DNA of 45,266 nucleotides from Syntrophaceae bacterium UBA5744 (GTDB lineage: Bacteria; Desulfobacterota; Syntrophia; Syntrophales; UBA2192), in the NCBI GenBank assembly GCA_002419215.1, contig DIFQ01000135.1, positions 37,643 to 82,908 of the forward strand, given 5' to 3'. Below the pieces are notes generated by a model, which saw only the letters and a list, made by a program, of their open reading frames with translations, was not told the origin of the DNA and ran no database searches. The translations under genes and the position numbers were made by a program. Shown one piece after another: positions 23,981 to 32,560 of the stretch. Every line of letters begins with the position of its first letter. Position 1 is the first letter of the stretch.

Positions 23981-24081
23981 GTGAGATGGTATGAAGGAAA
24001 GAAAGTTGGAGAAGCTGAACGCGTGAATTCGGCTTCCGACTCATCCAACGTTCTTACCCTCTCCCCTTCTTACCTTCTCTG
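23981..24081. repeat. Inverted element made of 8-bp words (GTGAGAAG type), copy 2
   Basis: Left arm: GTGAGATG, GTATGAAG, GAAAGAAA, GTTGGAGAAGC. Right arm: TCATCCAACG, then TTCTTACC, CTCTCCCC, TTCTTACC, TTCTCTG. The core GTTGGAGAAGC and the distal ATCCAAC are also in copy 3. Confidence 0.8.
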
Positions 24082-24128
24082 AGCGGAGGGGTGTGCCCCC
24101 CGTGAACAGCCGATAGAGTTCGACCTGC

Positions 24129-25103
24129 ATGCCGAAAGAAATCACCCACTGGCTTATCGCTGAAGCCGTGTCGAAGCGACTCGAGGGGACCTTTCTCGAG
24201 GCGCCTCTGAGCCGCAACCCGAACCTTCTCTACATCGGGGCCATCATCCACGATGCCCCCTATTACTACCTGAAAGGCGACTTCGAATCGCGATTCGGCT
24301 CCCTGCCGACCAGGCTTCACGGCACCGTCGAGGACGCCGTTGAGCTCGTCGAGTCGCTGCTGCGCTATCTCCTGACGCGCCCGGAGCACGAGAGAACCCA
24401 ACTGACAGCCTTCCTGGTCGGACTCGTGACCCACCTGTTCGGCGATGCGCTGATGCACCCCCTGATCTTTTATCTCACCGGTCCCTACGATTCCCCAAAC
24501 CTGAGGCAAAGGACCGCCGCCCGGCAGGACCACCGGATGCTCGAGTCGCTCGTCGACATGTGCCTGGCTGGCGGCTATCACAGGGTGAAGGGTTATTCGC
24601 TGGCATCGTATATCCGCGAGTCCGAAATGCCCCCGATACGCCTCCATGAGCATCTCGATCGGTGCTGGCTGGGCGATGAGGATACGGAGCGCTTTGCAGA
24701 GGGGCTCCTGTCCTCTTTTCGCCTGTTTGCCCTCATGCAATCCCTCTATCGGAACCGCCTGGTCGGGCGTGTGGTTTCGCTGCTCTTTTCCAATGCACCG
24801 CCGCGGGTCAGGGAGTTTCTCGCCCTGGTCTACCTGCCGGGGCTCATGAGCCAATGCTGGAGGATCGAGGGGGATATCACCTACCGGCACCCCTCGACAG
24901 GGGAGTTCCGCACGCATGGCATCCGCGTTCTCTTTCAGGATGCCGTTGACCGCAGTGTCGATTTCTGCCTGGGGCTCGAGCCCCTGCTCGCACCCGGGGC
25001 CGCGCTCCCGGCTTCCTGGAGCCTGCCGCCTGCAGACCCTTCCCTGGGTTTCGAGAGGGAGAACCCTCTGAGGTTTCACGCCACGGGACGTTTTTTCGAC
25101 TGA
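24129..25103 (+). CDS. Zinc-dependent phospholipase C family protein
   Basis: A 324-residue protein with the zinc-phospholipase C/S1-nuclease helical fold. It begins MPKEITHWLIAEAVSKRL, as is typical, with zinc-ligand candidates in ITHWL, GAIIHDAPYYY, GLVTHLFGDALMHPLIFYLTG and RQDHRMLESLVDMCL. No signal peptide is present, as in many genomic homologues with the PF00882-type domain, so it may be cytoplasmic. The substrate is not known. The start is the ATG at 24129; no strong ribosome site is visible. Confidence 0.75.
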   Translation: MPKEITHWLIAEAVSKRLEGTFLEAPLSRNPNLLYIGAIIHDAPYYYLKGDFESRFGSLPTRLHGTVEDAVELVESLLRYLLTRPEHERTQLTAFLVGLVTHLFGDALMHPLIFYLTGPYDSPNLRQRTAARQDHRMLESLVDMCLAGGYHRVKGYSLASYIRESEMPPIRLHEHLDRCWLGDEDTERFAEGLLSSFRLFALMQSLYRNRLVGRVVSLLFSNAPPRVREFLALVYLPGLMSQCWRIEGDITYRHPSTGEFRTHGIRVLFQDAVDRSVDFCLGLEPLLAPGAALPASWSLPPADPSLGFERENPLRFHATGRFFD

Positions 25104-25212
25104 CGGCATTTCCGCCGGATTTTCCATTTGCAAAAGGGACACGCCGTCATTAAGTTAGAAAATCATTGCGATCGACGCCGACGCCTCTTGCGATGCGTCG
25201 CCATTCCCGGGG

Positions 25213-26400
25213 ATGAAACGGACTTCCATGACATTGTTTTTGCTCAGCTTCTTTCTGATCTACGGCCTGATGCAGGGATACGTCTTTCTCAAGGCAAGGG
25301 CCGCTTTCTCCTTTGGCCCCGCCGTGGCCATCCCGCTTTCGCTTTTCATGCTTGTCATGATGCTTGCCCCGCTCGGGGCCCGCATGCTGGAGAAACAGGG
25401 GGCCGAGGCGGCCGCAAGGGCCCTTTCCTGGGGAGGATATCTCTGGCTGGCATTTTTATTCCTCCTGGTCATGGCGCTGCTCTCCCTCGATCTGTACCGT
25501 GGTTTGGCTGTGCTTGCAGGGTTTGTCGCCCGGAAGGATCTTTCGGGTTTCGTGCCGGGGGCGAAGGTTGCCTTTCTCGTTCCGCTCGTTCTTTCCCTGG
25601 CCGCGACGGCCTACGGCTACTTCGAGGCCCTTCATGTCCGGGCCGAACGGGTCGTGATCGAGACGGACCTGCTTCCGGACGGTGTCGATCGCCTCAAGAT
25701 CTGCCAGATCACCGATGTCCACCTCGGGCTCATCGTCCGCGAGGAGAGGCTCGCGCGGATGCTCGACGTCGTAAGGAAAGAGGCCCCGGACATGCTCGTC
25801 TCCACGGGGGATCTTGTCGACGGGCCGCTGGAGCACCTGCCGGGGCTTCTGGATCAGTTTCGGGACATCCGGCCCGCCCTGGGCAAGTATGCCGTGACGG
25901 GCAATCATGAATTCTATGTGGGCCTCGATGAGGCGCTGGCCTTCACGGAGCGGGCCGGCTTCGAGGTTCTTCGGGGGGCGAGCCGGGATGTCGGCGGGGT
26001 GCTGACGATTGCCGGCGTCGACGACCCGGCGGCAAAAGGCTTCGGGTTGAGAGGTCGCAGCAACGGGGAAAAGGATGCCCTGGAGGGACTGCCCCGGGAC
26101 CGTTTCGTCCTCTTCCTCAAGCACAGGCCCGTCGTCGAGGAGGAATCCCTTGGGCTTTTCGATCTGCAGCTTTCCGGCCACACCCATCGGGGGCAGATCT
26201 TTCCCTTCCGCCATGTCGTCAGGCTGTATTTCCCAACGGAAAGCGGGCTTCACGACCTGGGGCACTCCCATGTTTACGTGAGCCGCGGCTCGGGAACGTG
26301 GGGCCCGCCCATCCGGTTCCTGGCCCCGCCGGAGGTGACGGTGATCGAACTGGTCAGGAAAAAGCCCGGCGGAAACAAAGGAGGTGCCACTGGTGGCTGA
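25213..26400 (+). CDS. Membrane-anchored metallophosphoesterase (YaeI-like)
   Basis: A 395-residue protein. Residues 5-150 form four to five membrane segments (TLFLLSFFLIYGLMQGYVFL, FGPAVAIPLSLFMLVMMLAP, YLWLAFLFLLVMALLSLDLY, VAFLVPLVLSLAATAYGYF). The rest is a calcineurin-like phosphoesterase with all metal motifs: ITDVHLGLI, VSTGDLVDG, VTGNHEFY, LFLKHRP and SGHTHRGQIFPF. Such proteins cleave phosphodiesters, for example UDP-diacylglucosamine or lipid intermediates at the membrane. The start is the ATG at 25213; ATG at 25228 is possible. The gene overlaps the DUF4301 gene by eight bases. Confidence 0.9.
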   Translation: MKRTSMTLFLLSFFLIYGLMQGYVFLKARAAFSFGPAVAIPLSLFMLVMMLAPLGARMLEKQGAEAAARALSWGGYLWLAFLFLLVMALLSLDLYRGLAVLAGFVARKDLSGFVPGAKVAFLVPLVLSLAATAYGYFEALHVRAERVVIETDLLPDGVDRLKICQITDVHLGLIVREERLARMLDVVRKEAPDMLVSTGDLVDGPLEHLPGLLDQFRDIRPALGKYAVTGNHEFYVGLDEALAFTERAGFEVLRGASRDVGGVLTIAGVDDPAAKGFGLRGRSNGEKDALEGLPRDRFVLFLKHRPVVEEESLGLFDLQLSGHTHRGQIFPFRHVVRLYFPTESGLHDLGHSHVYVSRGSGTWGPPIRFLAPPEVTVIELVRKKPGGNKGGATGG

Positions 26401-27922
26401 GAAGATACTGAGCGCATCCGACATCGAACATATCCGGGAGCGGGGCGCCACGGAGGAGAAGGTCCTGCGTCAGATCGATCTCTGTCGTCTCGGGGCGGTG
26501 ACCGTGACCCTAGAGCGCCCGGCGACGGTCGGCGACGGGATCATCCGTGTCGCCGACGAAGACCGGGAGAACCTTGTGGCCCTGCATGACGAGGCGGCCA
26601 GGGCCGGCAGGGTCCTGAAGTTCGTCCCTGCCTCGGGTGCCGCCACGCGCATGTTCAGGGAGTGGCACGGTGTTTTCAACCGGGGCGGGTTCACGGACGG
26701 CGAGGAACTGGAGACCTTCTTGGCCCGTCTTCCCCGGTATGCCTTCTACGGGGACCTGGGCAAAGCGCTCTCCGCGGCGGGCCATGACCTGGGGAATCTG
26801 GTCGCCCGGAGGCGGGGACAGGAGATCCTCGATTTCATCCTCAACGAAAAGGGGCTCCATTACGCCTGGAAGCCCAAGGCGCTTCTGAAGTTCCATCAAT
26901 ACGAGAAGGAGGCGCGGACAGCCCTCGAGGAGCACCTCGTCGAGGCGGCCCTCTATGCGAAGGACGGCGGCGGCCTGTGCCGGATCCACTTCACCGTGTC
27001 CGAAGAGCACCTGGAACCGGTGAAAGAGCTCCTGGGCCGGGTCACGGGTCTTTGCGAGAAGCGCTTCGGCGCTCGCTTCGAGATCGGGCTTTCCATTCAG
27101 GGCGAGTCGACGGACACCATCGCCGTCGATCTCGAAAACCGTCCCTTCCGGGACCGCGACGGGCGTCTCCTCTTCCGGCCGGGGGGGCACGGGGCACTGC
27201 TCTACAATCTGGACGGCATCGACGGGGACATTGTGTTCATCAAGAACATCGACAACATCGTCCCCGACCGCCTCAAGAGTGCAACGGTCCTGCACAAGAA
27301 GATCCTCGGCGGCTGCCTGGCCGGACTGCAGCGGGAGCTCTTTTGCCACCTCCGGGCGCTTTCGGAGCGGGAGGCGGGGGAAAGCGCGATCGGAGCGGCT
27401 GCCCGATTTGCCGCGGATCGGCTGAACTGCTCCGTGCCGCCCGGCATGGAGAGGCGGCCGCTCGGGGAGCGGGGGCAGATCCTGATGGGGCTTCTCAACA
27501 GGCCCCTTCGCGTCTGCGGGATGGTGAAAAACGAAGGGGAGCCCGGGGGCGGGCCGTTCTGGGTGGTCGGCAAAAACGGCGCCTGTTCCCTCCAGATCGT
27601 CGAGGAAGTCCAGGTGGACAAAAGCCGGGCAGACCAGGCGGCCATCTGGGCCTCGTCGACTCACTTCAACCCCGTCGATCTGGTCTGCGGCATCCGCGAC
27701 TTCAGGGGGAATAAGTTCGATCTCGAACGGTTTGTCGACGGCGAACAGGTCTTCATCTCGACAAAATCCCACGAGGGCTGCGACATCAAGGCGCTCGAAC
27801 TGCCCGGCCTGTGGAACGGATCGATGGCCTTCTGGCATACCGTCTTCGTCGAGGTTCCCATCGAAACTTTCAACCCCGTGAAGACGATCGACGATCTGCT
27901 GCGCCCCGCGCATCTGCCGTGA
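26393..27922 (+). CDS. DUF4301 family protein
   Basis: A 509-residue protein of the DUF4301 family, best known from Bacteroidetes, with a nucleotidyltransferase-like appearance. LKFVPASGAATRMFREWH (near residue 80) resembles a nucleotide-binding loop of sugar pyrophosphorylases. RPGGHGALLYNLDGIDGDIVFIKNIDNIVPD matches the UDP-sugar pyrophosphorylase pattern of acceptor site. HFTVSEEHLEPVKELL and SIQGESTDTIAVD are other conserved blocks. The start is GTG at 26393, eight bases after AAGGAGG. No catalytic activity is established. It is coupled to the phosphoesterase gene, so a lipid- or sugar-nucleotide role is possible. Confidence 0.8.
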   Translation: MAEKILSASDIEHIRERGATEEKVLRQIDLCRLGAVTVTLERPATVGDGIIRVADEDRENLVALHDEAARAGRVLKFVPASGAATRMFREWHGVFNRGGFTDGEELETFLARLPRYAFYGDLGKALSAAGHDLGNLVARRRGQEILDFILNEKGLHYAWKPKALLKFHQYEKEARTALEEHLVEAALYAKDGGGLCRIHFTVSEEHLEPVKELLGRVTGLCEKRFGARFEIGLSIQGESTDTIAVDLENRPFRDRDGRLLFRPGGHGALLYNLDGIDGDIVFIKNIDNIVPDRLKSATVLHKKILGGCLAGLQRELFCHLRALSEREAGESAIGAAARFAADRLNCSVPPGMERRPLGERGQILMGLLNRPLRVCGMVKNEGEPGGGPFWVVGKNGACSLQIVEEVQVDKSRADQAAIWASSTHFNPVDLVCGIRDFRGNKFDLERFVDGEQVFISTKSHEGCDIKALELPGLWNGSMAFWHTVFVEVPIETFNPVKTIDDLLRPAHLP

Positions 27923-27926
27923 AGAA

Positions 27927-28009
27927 GTGATCAGTGGCCAGTGGCTAGTGACCAGTGAAGAAAGGAAAGGATTTTTCACTAGACACAAAACACAAGCCAC
28001 TAGACACGG
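27927..28009. repeat. Inverted element made of 7-bp words (GTGGCTA type)
   Basis: Left arm: GTGATCA, GTGGCCA, GTGGCTA, GTGACCA, GTGAAGA. Right arm: CACTAGA, CACAAAA, CACAAGC, CACTAGA, CACGG. The loop is about 15 bases. It lies between converging genes and could act as a terminator in both directions. Confidence 0.8.
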
Positions 28010-28012
28010 TTT

Positions 28013-29005
28013 TCAGATCATCCTCTCCTGCAGGTCCGCCCGTTTCACCGGTTTGACAAGGAGCAGGCTCGTCTGGCCCCCCTGCCGGCACTTCACGGTC
28101 ACCTCCTCCGCATCCTTCGGGGTGTCTCCGTAAGCGGCGCAGATAGCGGCCGCCTCCCGGCGCACCTCCTCTGGCCCATTCCCGGGAAGCATGCAGAGGG
28201 GGCCCGGAAAGTCTCTCATCTGGAAAACGGCGTCACGATCCTCGATCAGGGGTTCCAGCGCCTGGTTGTCCCCCTTGTTCCTTCCGACGATGACCTTGTG
28301 AGGCCCGTCGAGCCGGATATGCCGACCCACCTTCAGGAGTTCCAGATCGCGCGTTGTGAAATCGGGATGGCGGGCGAAGAGGTCCTTGAGGCGCCTCGAG
28401 AACATGACGTCCGTCAGCAGGCAGCCTCCCGCCGGGTTGGAGTATTCCTTGATCCCGTAACGCTCGGCCATCTCCATCTGACGCTTCCGGCCGCGGCCCG
28501 AGATGTCGAGCAGGCGAGCCCGGTCCACCTTGCCTTCCTTCTCCGGAAGGGTTTCGGGCAGGAGCCTGGCCGAAAGCGGCCGGAGGATGTAATCGGCCCA
28601 GCCCGAGTTTTTCGCCACGACGTGCAGCATCTGGCGGCTCTGCGACATGGGCCGCTGCCCCAGGACCTCGCCGGTGAAGATGAAATCGTACCCCTTCTCC
28701 TTCATCTTTTCCCCCGCGATCCTGAGCATGAGGGTGTGACAGTCGATGCAGGGGTTCATGTTCTTCCCGTAGCCGTATCGCGGGGCCCTGACGACGGCGA
28801 GGTGCACCCCGGTGATGTCCACAACCTCGAGCGGCAAATCGATCATGCGGGCCGCGGCCCTCGGCTTGTCGGCACCGAAGAAGGGGGTGCGGAAGGTGAG
28901 CCCCAGGACCTCGATTCCCTGTTCCCGGATCAGCTGGACCGAGACAATGCTGTCGAGGCCTCCCGAAAAAAGGGATATGGCTTTGACGGTTTTTTTTGTT
29001 TCCAT
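28013..29005 (-). CDS. PP-loop ATP pyrophosphatase, tRNA-thiolation type
   Basis: A 330-residue protein with the PP-loop SLFSGGLDSIVSVQL near residue 14, which adenylates the substrate, and a CxxC (NPCIDCHTLMLRIAGEKM) near residue 92, as in ThiI/MnmA/TtcA-like tRNA sulfur-transfer enzymes. FTGEVLGQRPMSQ and YSNPAGGCLLTD are shared by an uncharacterised subgroup. The C-terminal third (DLELLKVGRHIRLDGPHKVIVGR) looks like an extra binding domain similar to NFACT-R/DUF814-type sequences. The usual THUMP domain of ThiI is absent. The start is the ATG at 29005 rather than the TTG three codons earlier. The exact substrate, probably a tRNA uridine, is inferred. Confidence 0.75.
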   Translation of the reverse strand: METKKTVKAISLFSGGLDSIVSVQLIREQGIEVLGLTFRTPFFGADKPRAAARMIDLPLEVVDITGVHLAVVRAPRYGYGKNMNPCIDCHTLMLRIAGEKMKEKGYDFIFTGEVLGQRPMSQSRQMLHVVAKNSGWADYILRPLSARLLPETLPEKEGKVDRARLLDISGRGRKRQMEMAERYGIKEYSNPAGGCLLTDVMFSRRLKDLFARHPDFTTRDLELLKVGRHIRLDGPHKVIVGRNKGDNQALEPLIEDRDAVFQMRDFPGPLCMLPGNGPEEVRREAAAICAAYGDTPKDAEEVTVKCRQGGQTSLLLVKPVKRADLQERMI

Positions 29006-29103
29006 GGCAGACAAGAGAAATCCGATCCTTCCTTGGCGACAGGGGCTTCAGGCAGGATGAGGGGCCGGCTGAAAGCGGATCCAACCCTCTCACCCTCTTT
29101 TTT

Positions 29104-30741
29104 TCAGTACAGGATGATGTTGCGGTTCCATCGCTCGCCGATGAATGCGCAGAGGTCCTTGTCCGCATCGGAGGGAACGAGATAGATCGTTCCCTTTTCC
29201 GATGTGAGCCGGATCGCGGCAAGCATCAGGATCCATCGGGGCGGCCGGTCTTCCCCGGGCGGGCTGAATTCCGCGTTTTCCTCGACATAGGGGATATCCA
29301 GCCCTTTGAGGACCTTTTCCAGGGCCGTTTTCCGATCGTCCTCACCGGCGATCTGCACCAGGCCCATGCCTTCTTCATTCAGCTTGACCTGGAACTGCGA
29401 CGGCAGGTCCCCGAACTGGATGACAACGGTGCGGGTGCCGATTCTTACGGAATAGTCCGCCCGCATCGTCATCGGCGGGCCGTCTTTCGAGGCGTCGGGA
29501 ACGGGGATTCGCTGGTCTTTTTTGTAGGCATAGCCCAGCATGTCGAGCAGCGAGCCGACAAGGGCCCGGTTGCCGCCGGCATCGAGAGAGTCGATGTCGG
29601 GGGGGGAGGGAAGCGCCTGCCGGATGCGAACGGCCCCGCTTTCCTCGTCGATCTCGAGGACGGGGACACCCTGTTTCTCGGCGAACCGGGCGACCGGTTC
29701 CGGCAGCGGCTGGGATCGACCGTATGTTCTGCAGACGACGCAAAGGGTGTTTTCCTGACCGCCGGGTCCCTTGCGGGAAAGGATCCAGTCCCCCTTGAGT
29801 TTCAGCACCGGTGCAGTCCCGATGGTCAGGGCCCCTTCATGCCTGCGGAAGGTGAAGTCCCGCGAGGCCCCGAAGATGCCCGCGAGCGCCGAATAGACGC
29901 CGTCGCCGCCGTCGCTGATCACGGTGAAATTTGCCCAGCGCGACCGCACGAGGCTGGCCGTATCGGCGGGGATCTGGCGCCCGTAATCCAGGAAGATCCG
30001 GCTGCCGTCCGCAAGCTCCACCATGGGGATGTCGGCGCAGTCGACGGCCAGGTGCTCCTCTTCGGTGAGCGGGATGAAAACCTTGCCGCCGCGGGCGACC
30101 GTCCCGCCGGATTGTTTGACAACCGTCGAGACGATGTCGAGGTCACGGTCGGTGGGCCGGAATACAGGGGCGTCCATTTGCGGCGCATCGGCCTGTGCCT
30201 GGCCTGCGGCCTGCTCGACGGGCCCGGGTGCCCGTTCGCCCCTGTCCGGCAGGATCAGCGCCTGGCCGGGATAGATCCGGTTTGCGTCGACGAGGCCCGG
30301 GTTGAGCTCTTTCGTGAGCCCGATCCACCTGGCCATCTCGGCCGCGCGGATCCCCAGCCTTTCATGGAGGATGGCCGTAAGGGAGTCGCCTTTCCTGACG
30401 ACATAGCCGGTTTTCCCTGGCTCGGCAAGGCGGGGCAGGGTGATTTTCTGGCCCGGGTAGATCCGGTTGACGTCCCGGATCTGCGGGTTGAGCCTCTTGA
30501 CCTGCCGTGTGACGGCTGCCGACTCTGCGGCCGGTTTCCCCAGCTTGCGTCGGATGATCGTCGAGAGGTTGTCCCCCTTGCGCACGATGTAAACGGAAGG
30601 CCTGTCCTTGGCGCCGGCCTTTTTTTTCAGGACGATCCGGGCCGTGTCCTCCTGGGAATGCGAGGGCAGCGCGGGAAGGAAAAGAGTGAACCCCGCGAGG
30701 GCTGAGACGAACAGGGCCAGGCGCAACGCCCGTGGATGCAT
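29104..30741 (-). CDS. Exported protein with two LysM domains
   Basis: A 545-residue secreted protein. Residues 1-30 are a signal peptide (RLALFVSALAGFTLFLPALP). Two LysM modules follow: YIVRKGDNLSTIIRRKLG to VNRIYPGQKITLP (about 51-105) and YVVRKGDSLTAILHERLG to ANRIYPGQALILP (about 113-166), which bind peptidoglycan. A Gln/Ala/Pro linker leads into a C-terminal region of about 370 residues that I do not recognise, with two LAVDC/LCVVC cysteine sites and LTSEKGTIYLVPSD near the end. The start is the ATG at 30741 with GGAGG eight bases upstream. It ends beside a Ser/Pro-rich repeat-bearing spacer. Role unknown. Confidence 0.8.
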   Translation of the reverse strand: MHPRALRLALFVSALAGFTLFLPALPSHSQEDTARIVLKKKAGAKDRPSVYIVRKGDNLSTIIRRKLGKPAAESAAVTRQVKRLNPQIRDVNRIYPGQKITLPRLAEPGKTGYVVRKGDSLTAILHERLGIRAAEMARWIGLTKELNPGLVDANRIYPGQALILPDRGERAPGPVEQAAGQAQADAPQMDAPVFRPTDRDLDIVSTVVKQSGGTVARGGKVFIPLTEEEHLAVDCADIPMVELADGSRIFLDYGRQIPADTASLVRSRWANFTVISDGGDGVYSALAGIFGASRDFTFRRHEGALTIGTAPVLKLKGDWILSRKGPGGQENTLCVVCRTYGRSQPLPEPVARFAEKQGVPVLEIDEESGAVRIRQALPSPPDIDSLDAGGNRALVGSLLDMLGYAYKKDQRIPVPDASKDGPPMTMRADYSVRIGTRTVVIQFGDLPSQFQVKLNEEGMGLVQIAGEDDRKTALEKVLKGLDIPYVEENAEFSPPGEDRPPRWILMLAAIRLTSEKGTIYLVPSDADKDLCAFIGERWNRNIILY

Positions 30742-30821
30742 GGGCAGATCCTCCGACGGCAACGGCGTCGGGCGGTATCTTACCGGGCGATCCGCCGAAT
30801 GTCAAACGCCGATCGGCGGGC

Positions 30822-30855
30822 AAAAAAGAGCCGTGGCTCTTTCGAACCACGGCTC
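30822..30855 (-). terminator. Terminator of the acyl-CoA dehydrogenase gene
   Basis: On the minus strand a 9-bp stem, GAGCCGTGG with CCACGGCTC, a ten-base loop, then TTTTTT. It lies about 25 bases after the stop codon. Confidence 0.88.
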
Positions 30856-30880
30856 CCTTGCTTTCTCTGAACGTTGGGGA

Positions 30881-32071
30881 TTACAGACCGCTCTTGAAGT
30901 TGTCTCTCATGAGCTCGCGGGCGATGATCATCCGGCGGATTTCGGAAGTGCCGGCGCCGATTTCCCACAGCTTCTGATCCAGGAAGTGACGGGTCACACC
31001 GTACTCGGTGCAGTAGCCGTAACCGCCGTGGATCTGGACGGCATCCAGACCGATCTTCGTGCCCATCTCGCCGCAGTACAGCAGGGAGGCCGCGGCCATA
31101 CGGTCGAGGTCCGTGCCCTTTCCGCCGGCCTTGTTCGTCAGCGTGTCGCAATAGGCTGCGGCGCTGTAGGCCATCCAGCGGGAGGCCTTGTAGCCGCAGT
31201 ACATGTTGGCCAGCTTCTCCTGGATCGACTGGAAGGATGCGATCGGCTTGCCGAACTGGACTCTCTCCTGGGAGTACTTCAGGGAGAGTTCGAGGCAGCT
31301 TCTCATCGACCCGAGGGTGCAGCCGGAAAGCGTGATGCGCTCGGTGCAGAGGCCGGAGGTCAGAACGGACACGCCCTTGTTGAGGCCGCCGATGAGGTAC
31401 TCTTCGGGAAGCTCCATGTCCTCGAAGGTCACGAGACCCGTGGGGGAGGTCCTCATGCCCCACTTCTTGATCTTCTCAACGGACCAGCCCTTCTGCTTCT
31501 TGGGGTAGCACATGAAGGTGGAAATGCCGTGGGGGCCCTTCTCGGGGTCCGTCTTCGCGTAGAACACCATGAAGTCGGCCACGGGACCGTTGGTGATGAA
31601 AATCTTGCTGCCGTTGATGATATACTTGTCGCCCTTCTTGACGGCCTTCGTCGCCATGCTCATGGCGTCGGAGCCGGCGTTGGGCTCGGTGATGCCGAGG
31701 CATCCGATGTACTCGCCGGTGCAGGACTTGGGCAGGACTTCAAGCTTCTGCTTCTCCGTCGCGTTGCGGCGGAAGTTGTCGAAGGCCAGCGTCTGGCTGG
31801 CGCCGACGGTCATGGAGAGCGCGTTGCTGACGCGGGCGATCGTCTCGTAGGCCAGCAGGGTTTCAATGTAGCCCATGGCGGCTCCGCCGTACTTCTCCTC
31901 GAACACGATGCCGTTGATACCGAGGTCGCCTGTCTGCTTGAAGAGGCCTTCGGGCATCACGTCCAGCTCATACGCATGCTCCATCTGGGGCTCGAGCCAG
32001 GCCATTGCCCATTTGTACACGCTGTCCTCGAGCATCTTCTGTTCATCGGTGAAATTGAAATTCAACGCCAT
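30881..32071 (-). CDS. Acyl-CoA dehydrogenase, isovaleryl-CoA dehydrogenase-like
   Basis: An FAD-dependent acyl-CoA dehydrogenase (396 residues) forming the alpha-beta double bond in beta- or branched-chain oxidation. It has GCLGITEPNAGSDAMSMATKA, IINGSKIFITNGPVADFMVF and QIHGGYGYCTEYGVTRHFLD. The usual catalytic Glu position near the C-terminus is replaced (EIGAGTSEIRRM, with Ala), while the alternative Glu used by isovaleryl-CoA dehydrogenase is present in SGLCTERITLSGCTLG. The start is the ATG at 32071 with GGGAGG eight bases upstream; a TTG two codons earlier is too close. It has a strong sigma-70 promoter with a 195-base leader and a clear terminator. The actual substrate (isovaleryl, 2-methylbutyryl, short straight chain or cyclic acyl-CoA) cannot be fixed. 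Confidence 0.93.
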   Translation of the reverse strand: MALNFNFTDEQKMLEDSVYKWAMAWLEPQMEHAYELDVMPEGLFKQTGDLGINGIVFEEKYGGAAMGYIETLLAYETIARVSNALSMTVGASQTLAFDNFRRNATEKQKLEVLPKSCTGEYIGCLGITEPNAGSDAMSMATKAVKKGDKYIINGSKIFITNGPVADFMVFYAKTDPEKGPHGISTFMCYPKKQKGWSVEKIKKWGMRTSPTGLVTFEDMELPEEYLIGGLNKGVSVLTSGLCTERITLSGCTLGSMRSCLELSLKYSQERVQFGKPIASFQSIQEKLANMYCGYKASRWMAYSAAAYCDTLTNKAGGKGTDLDRMAAASLLYCGEMGTKIGLDAVQIHGGYGYCTEYGVTRHFLDQKLWEIGAGTSEIRRMIIARELMRDNFKSGL

Positions 32072-32273
32072 AACCAACTACCTCCCTTTCTAAAATTTGG
32101 CCCCAAAGCACGAATTACGGACATTTCCTGTGCTAGCGCATAGCGTGAGCCTGATGATGTAACTCGCCCGGGGTGATCCTCTCTCTCTGTCTCTGGCGTG
32201 GAACAAAAACGGTGGGACAGGGACTTGCAACCGCTCTGCAACAGGCGCTTACATAGCCCATCGAAACGCGTGA

Positions 32274-32302
32274 CTTATACATAAATGCAGCCGTTCTGTC
32301 AA
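32274..32302 (-). promoter_or_regulatory. Sigma-70 promoter of the acyl-CoA dehydrogenase gene
   Basis: On the minus strand TTGACA (32302-32297), exactly 17 bases, then TATAAG (32279-32274). Transcription would start near 32267, leaving an untranslated leader of about 195 bases. Confidence 0.75.
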
Positions 32303-32449
32303 GGTGAAAAAACGTATTTTCGGTCGAAGGCCGGGGTTTTCTGCGGATTCATCCGATGCCGTGGCGCAATGCCTCATGCGCTTTGCACTGCAGCGGGTTT
32401 TTCCTGCCGGTCAGCCGCCGCAACAGGGGACTGCCTTGTAGGGGATGAA

Positions 32450-32466
32450 TGTGCGTTAATGGCACA
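32450..32466. promoter_or_regulatory. Activator site, TGTGCG-N5-GCACA type
   Basis: TGTGCG, TTAAT, GGCACA: a 17-base near-palindrome matching the sites at 41206-41222 and 43642-43658. It lies about 230 bases upstream of the -24 element of small RNA A. Confidence 0.5.
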
Positions 32467-32545
32467 TAGTGTTCACAAGTCGCACGTCCTGTGAGCGGCC
32501 CCCGACAACGTATTGGCAAGATATGTATACAAATCGTTCTTTATT

Positions 32546-32560
32546 CGCACGATTTGTGCG
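32546..32560. promoter_or_regulatory. Activator site, CGCAC-N5-GTGCG type
   Basis: CGCAC, GATTT, GTGCG: perfect 5-bp arms, five-base spacer. The same form occurs at 43566-43580. It is about 130 bases upstream of the -24 element, a typical sigma-54 enhancer distance. Confidence 0.55.

Noticed and set aside
22135..24081. The spaced repeats as a CRISPR array
   Set aside because: Word length is 7-8 bp without unique spacers, arms are inverted, and no cas gene is present.
32139..32160. A sigma-54 element for the acyl-CoA dehydrogenase on the minus strand (GG-N10-GC)
   Set aside because: Match to TGGCAC-N5-TTGCW is poor, and a near-consensus sigma-70 promoter is present upstream.
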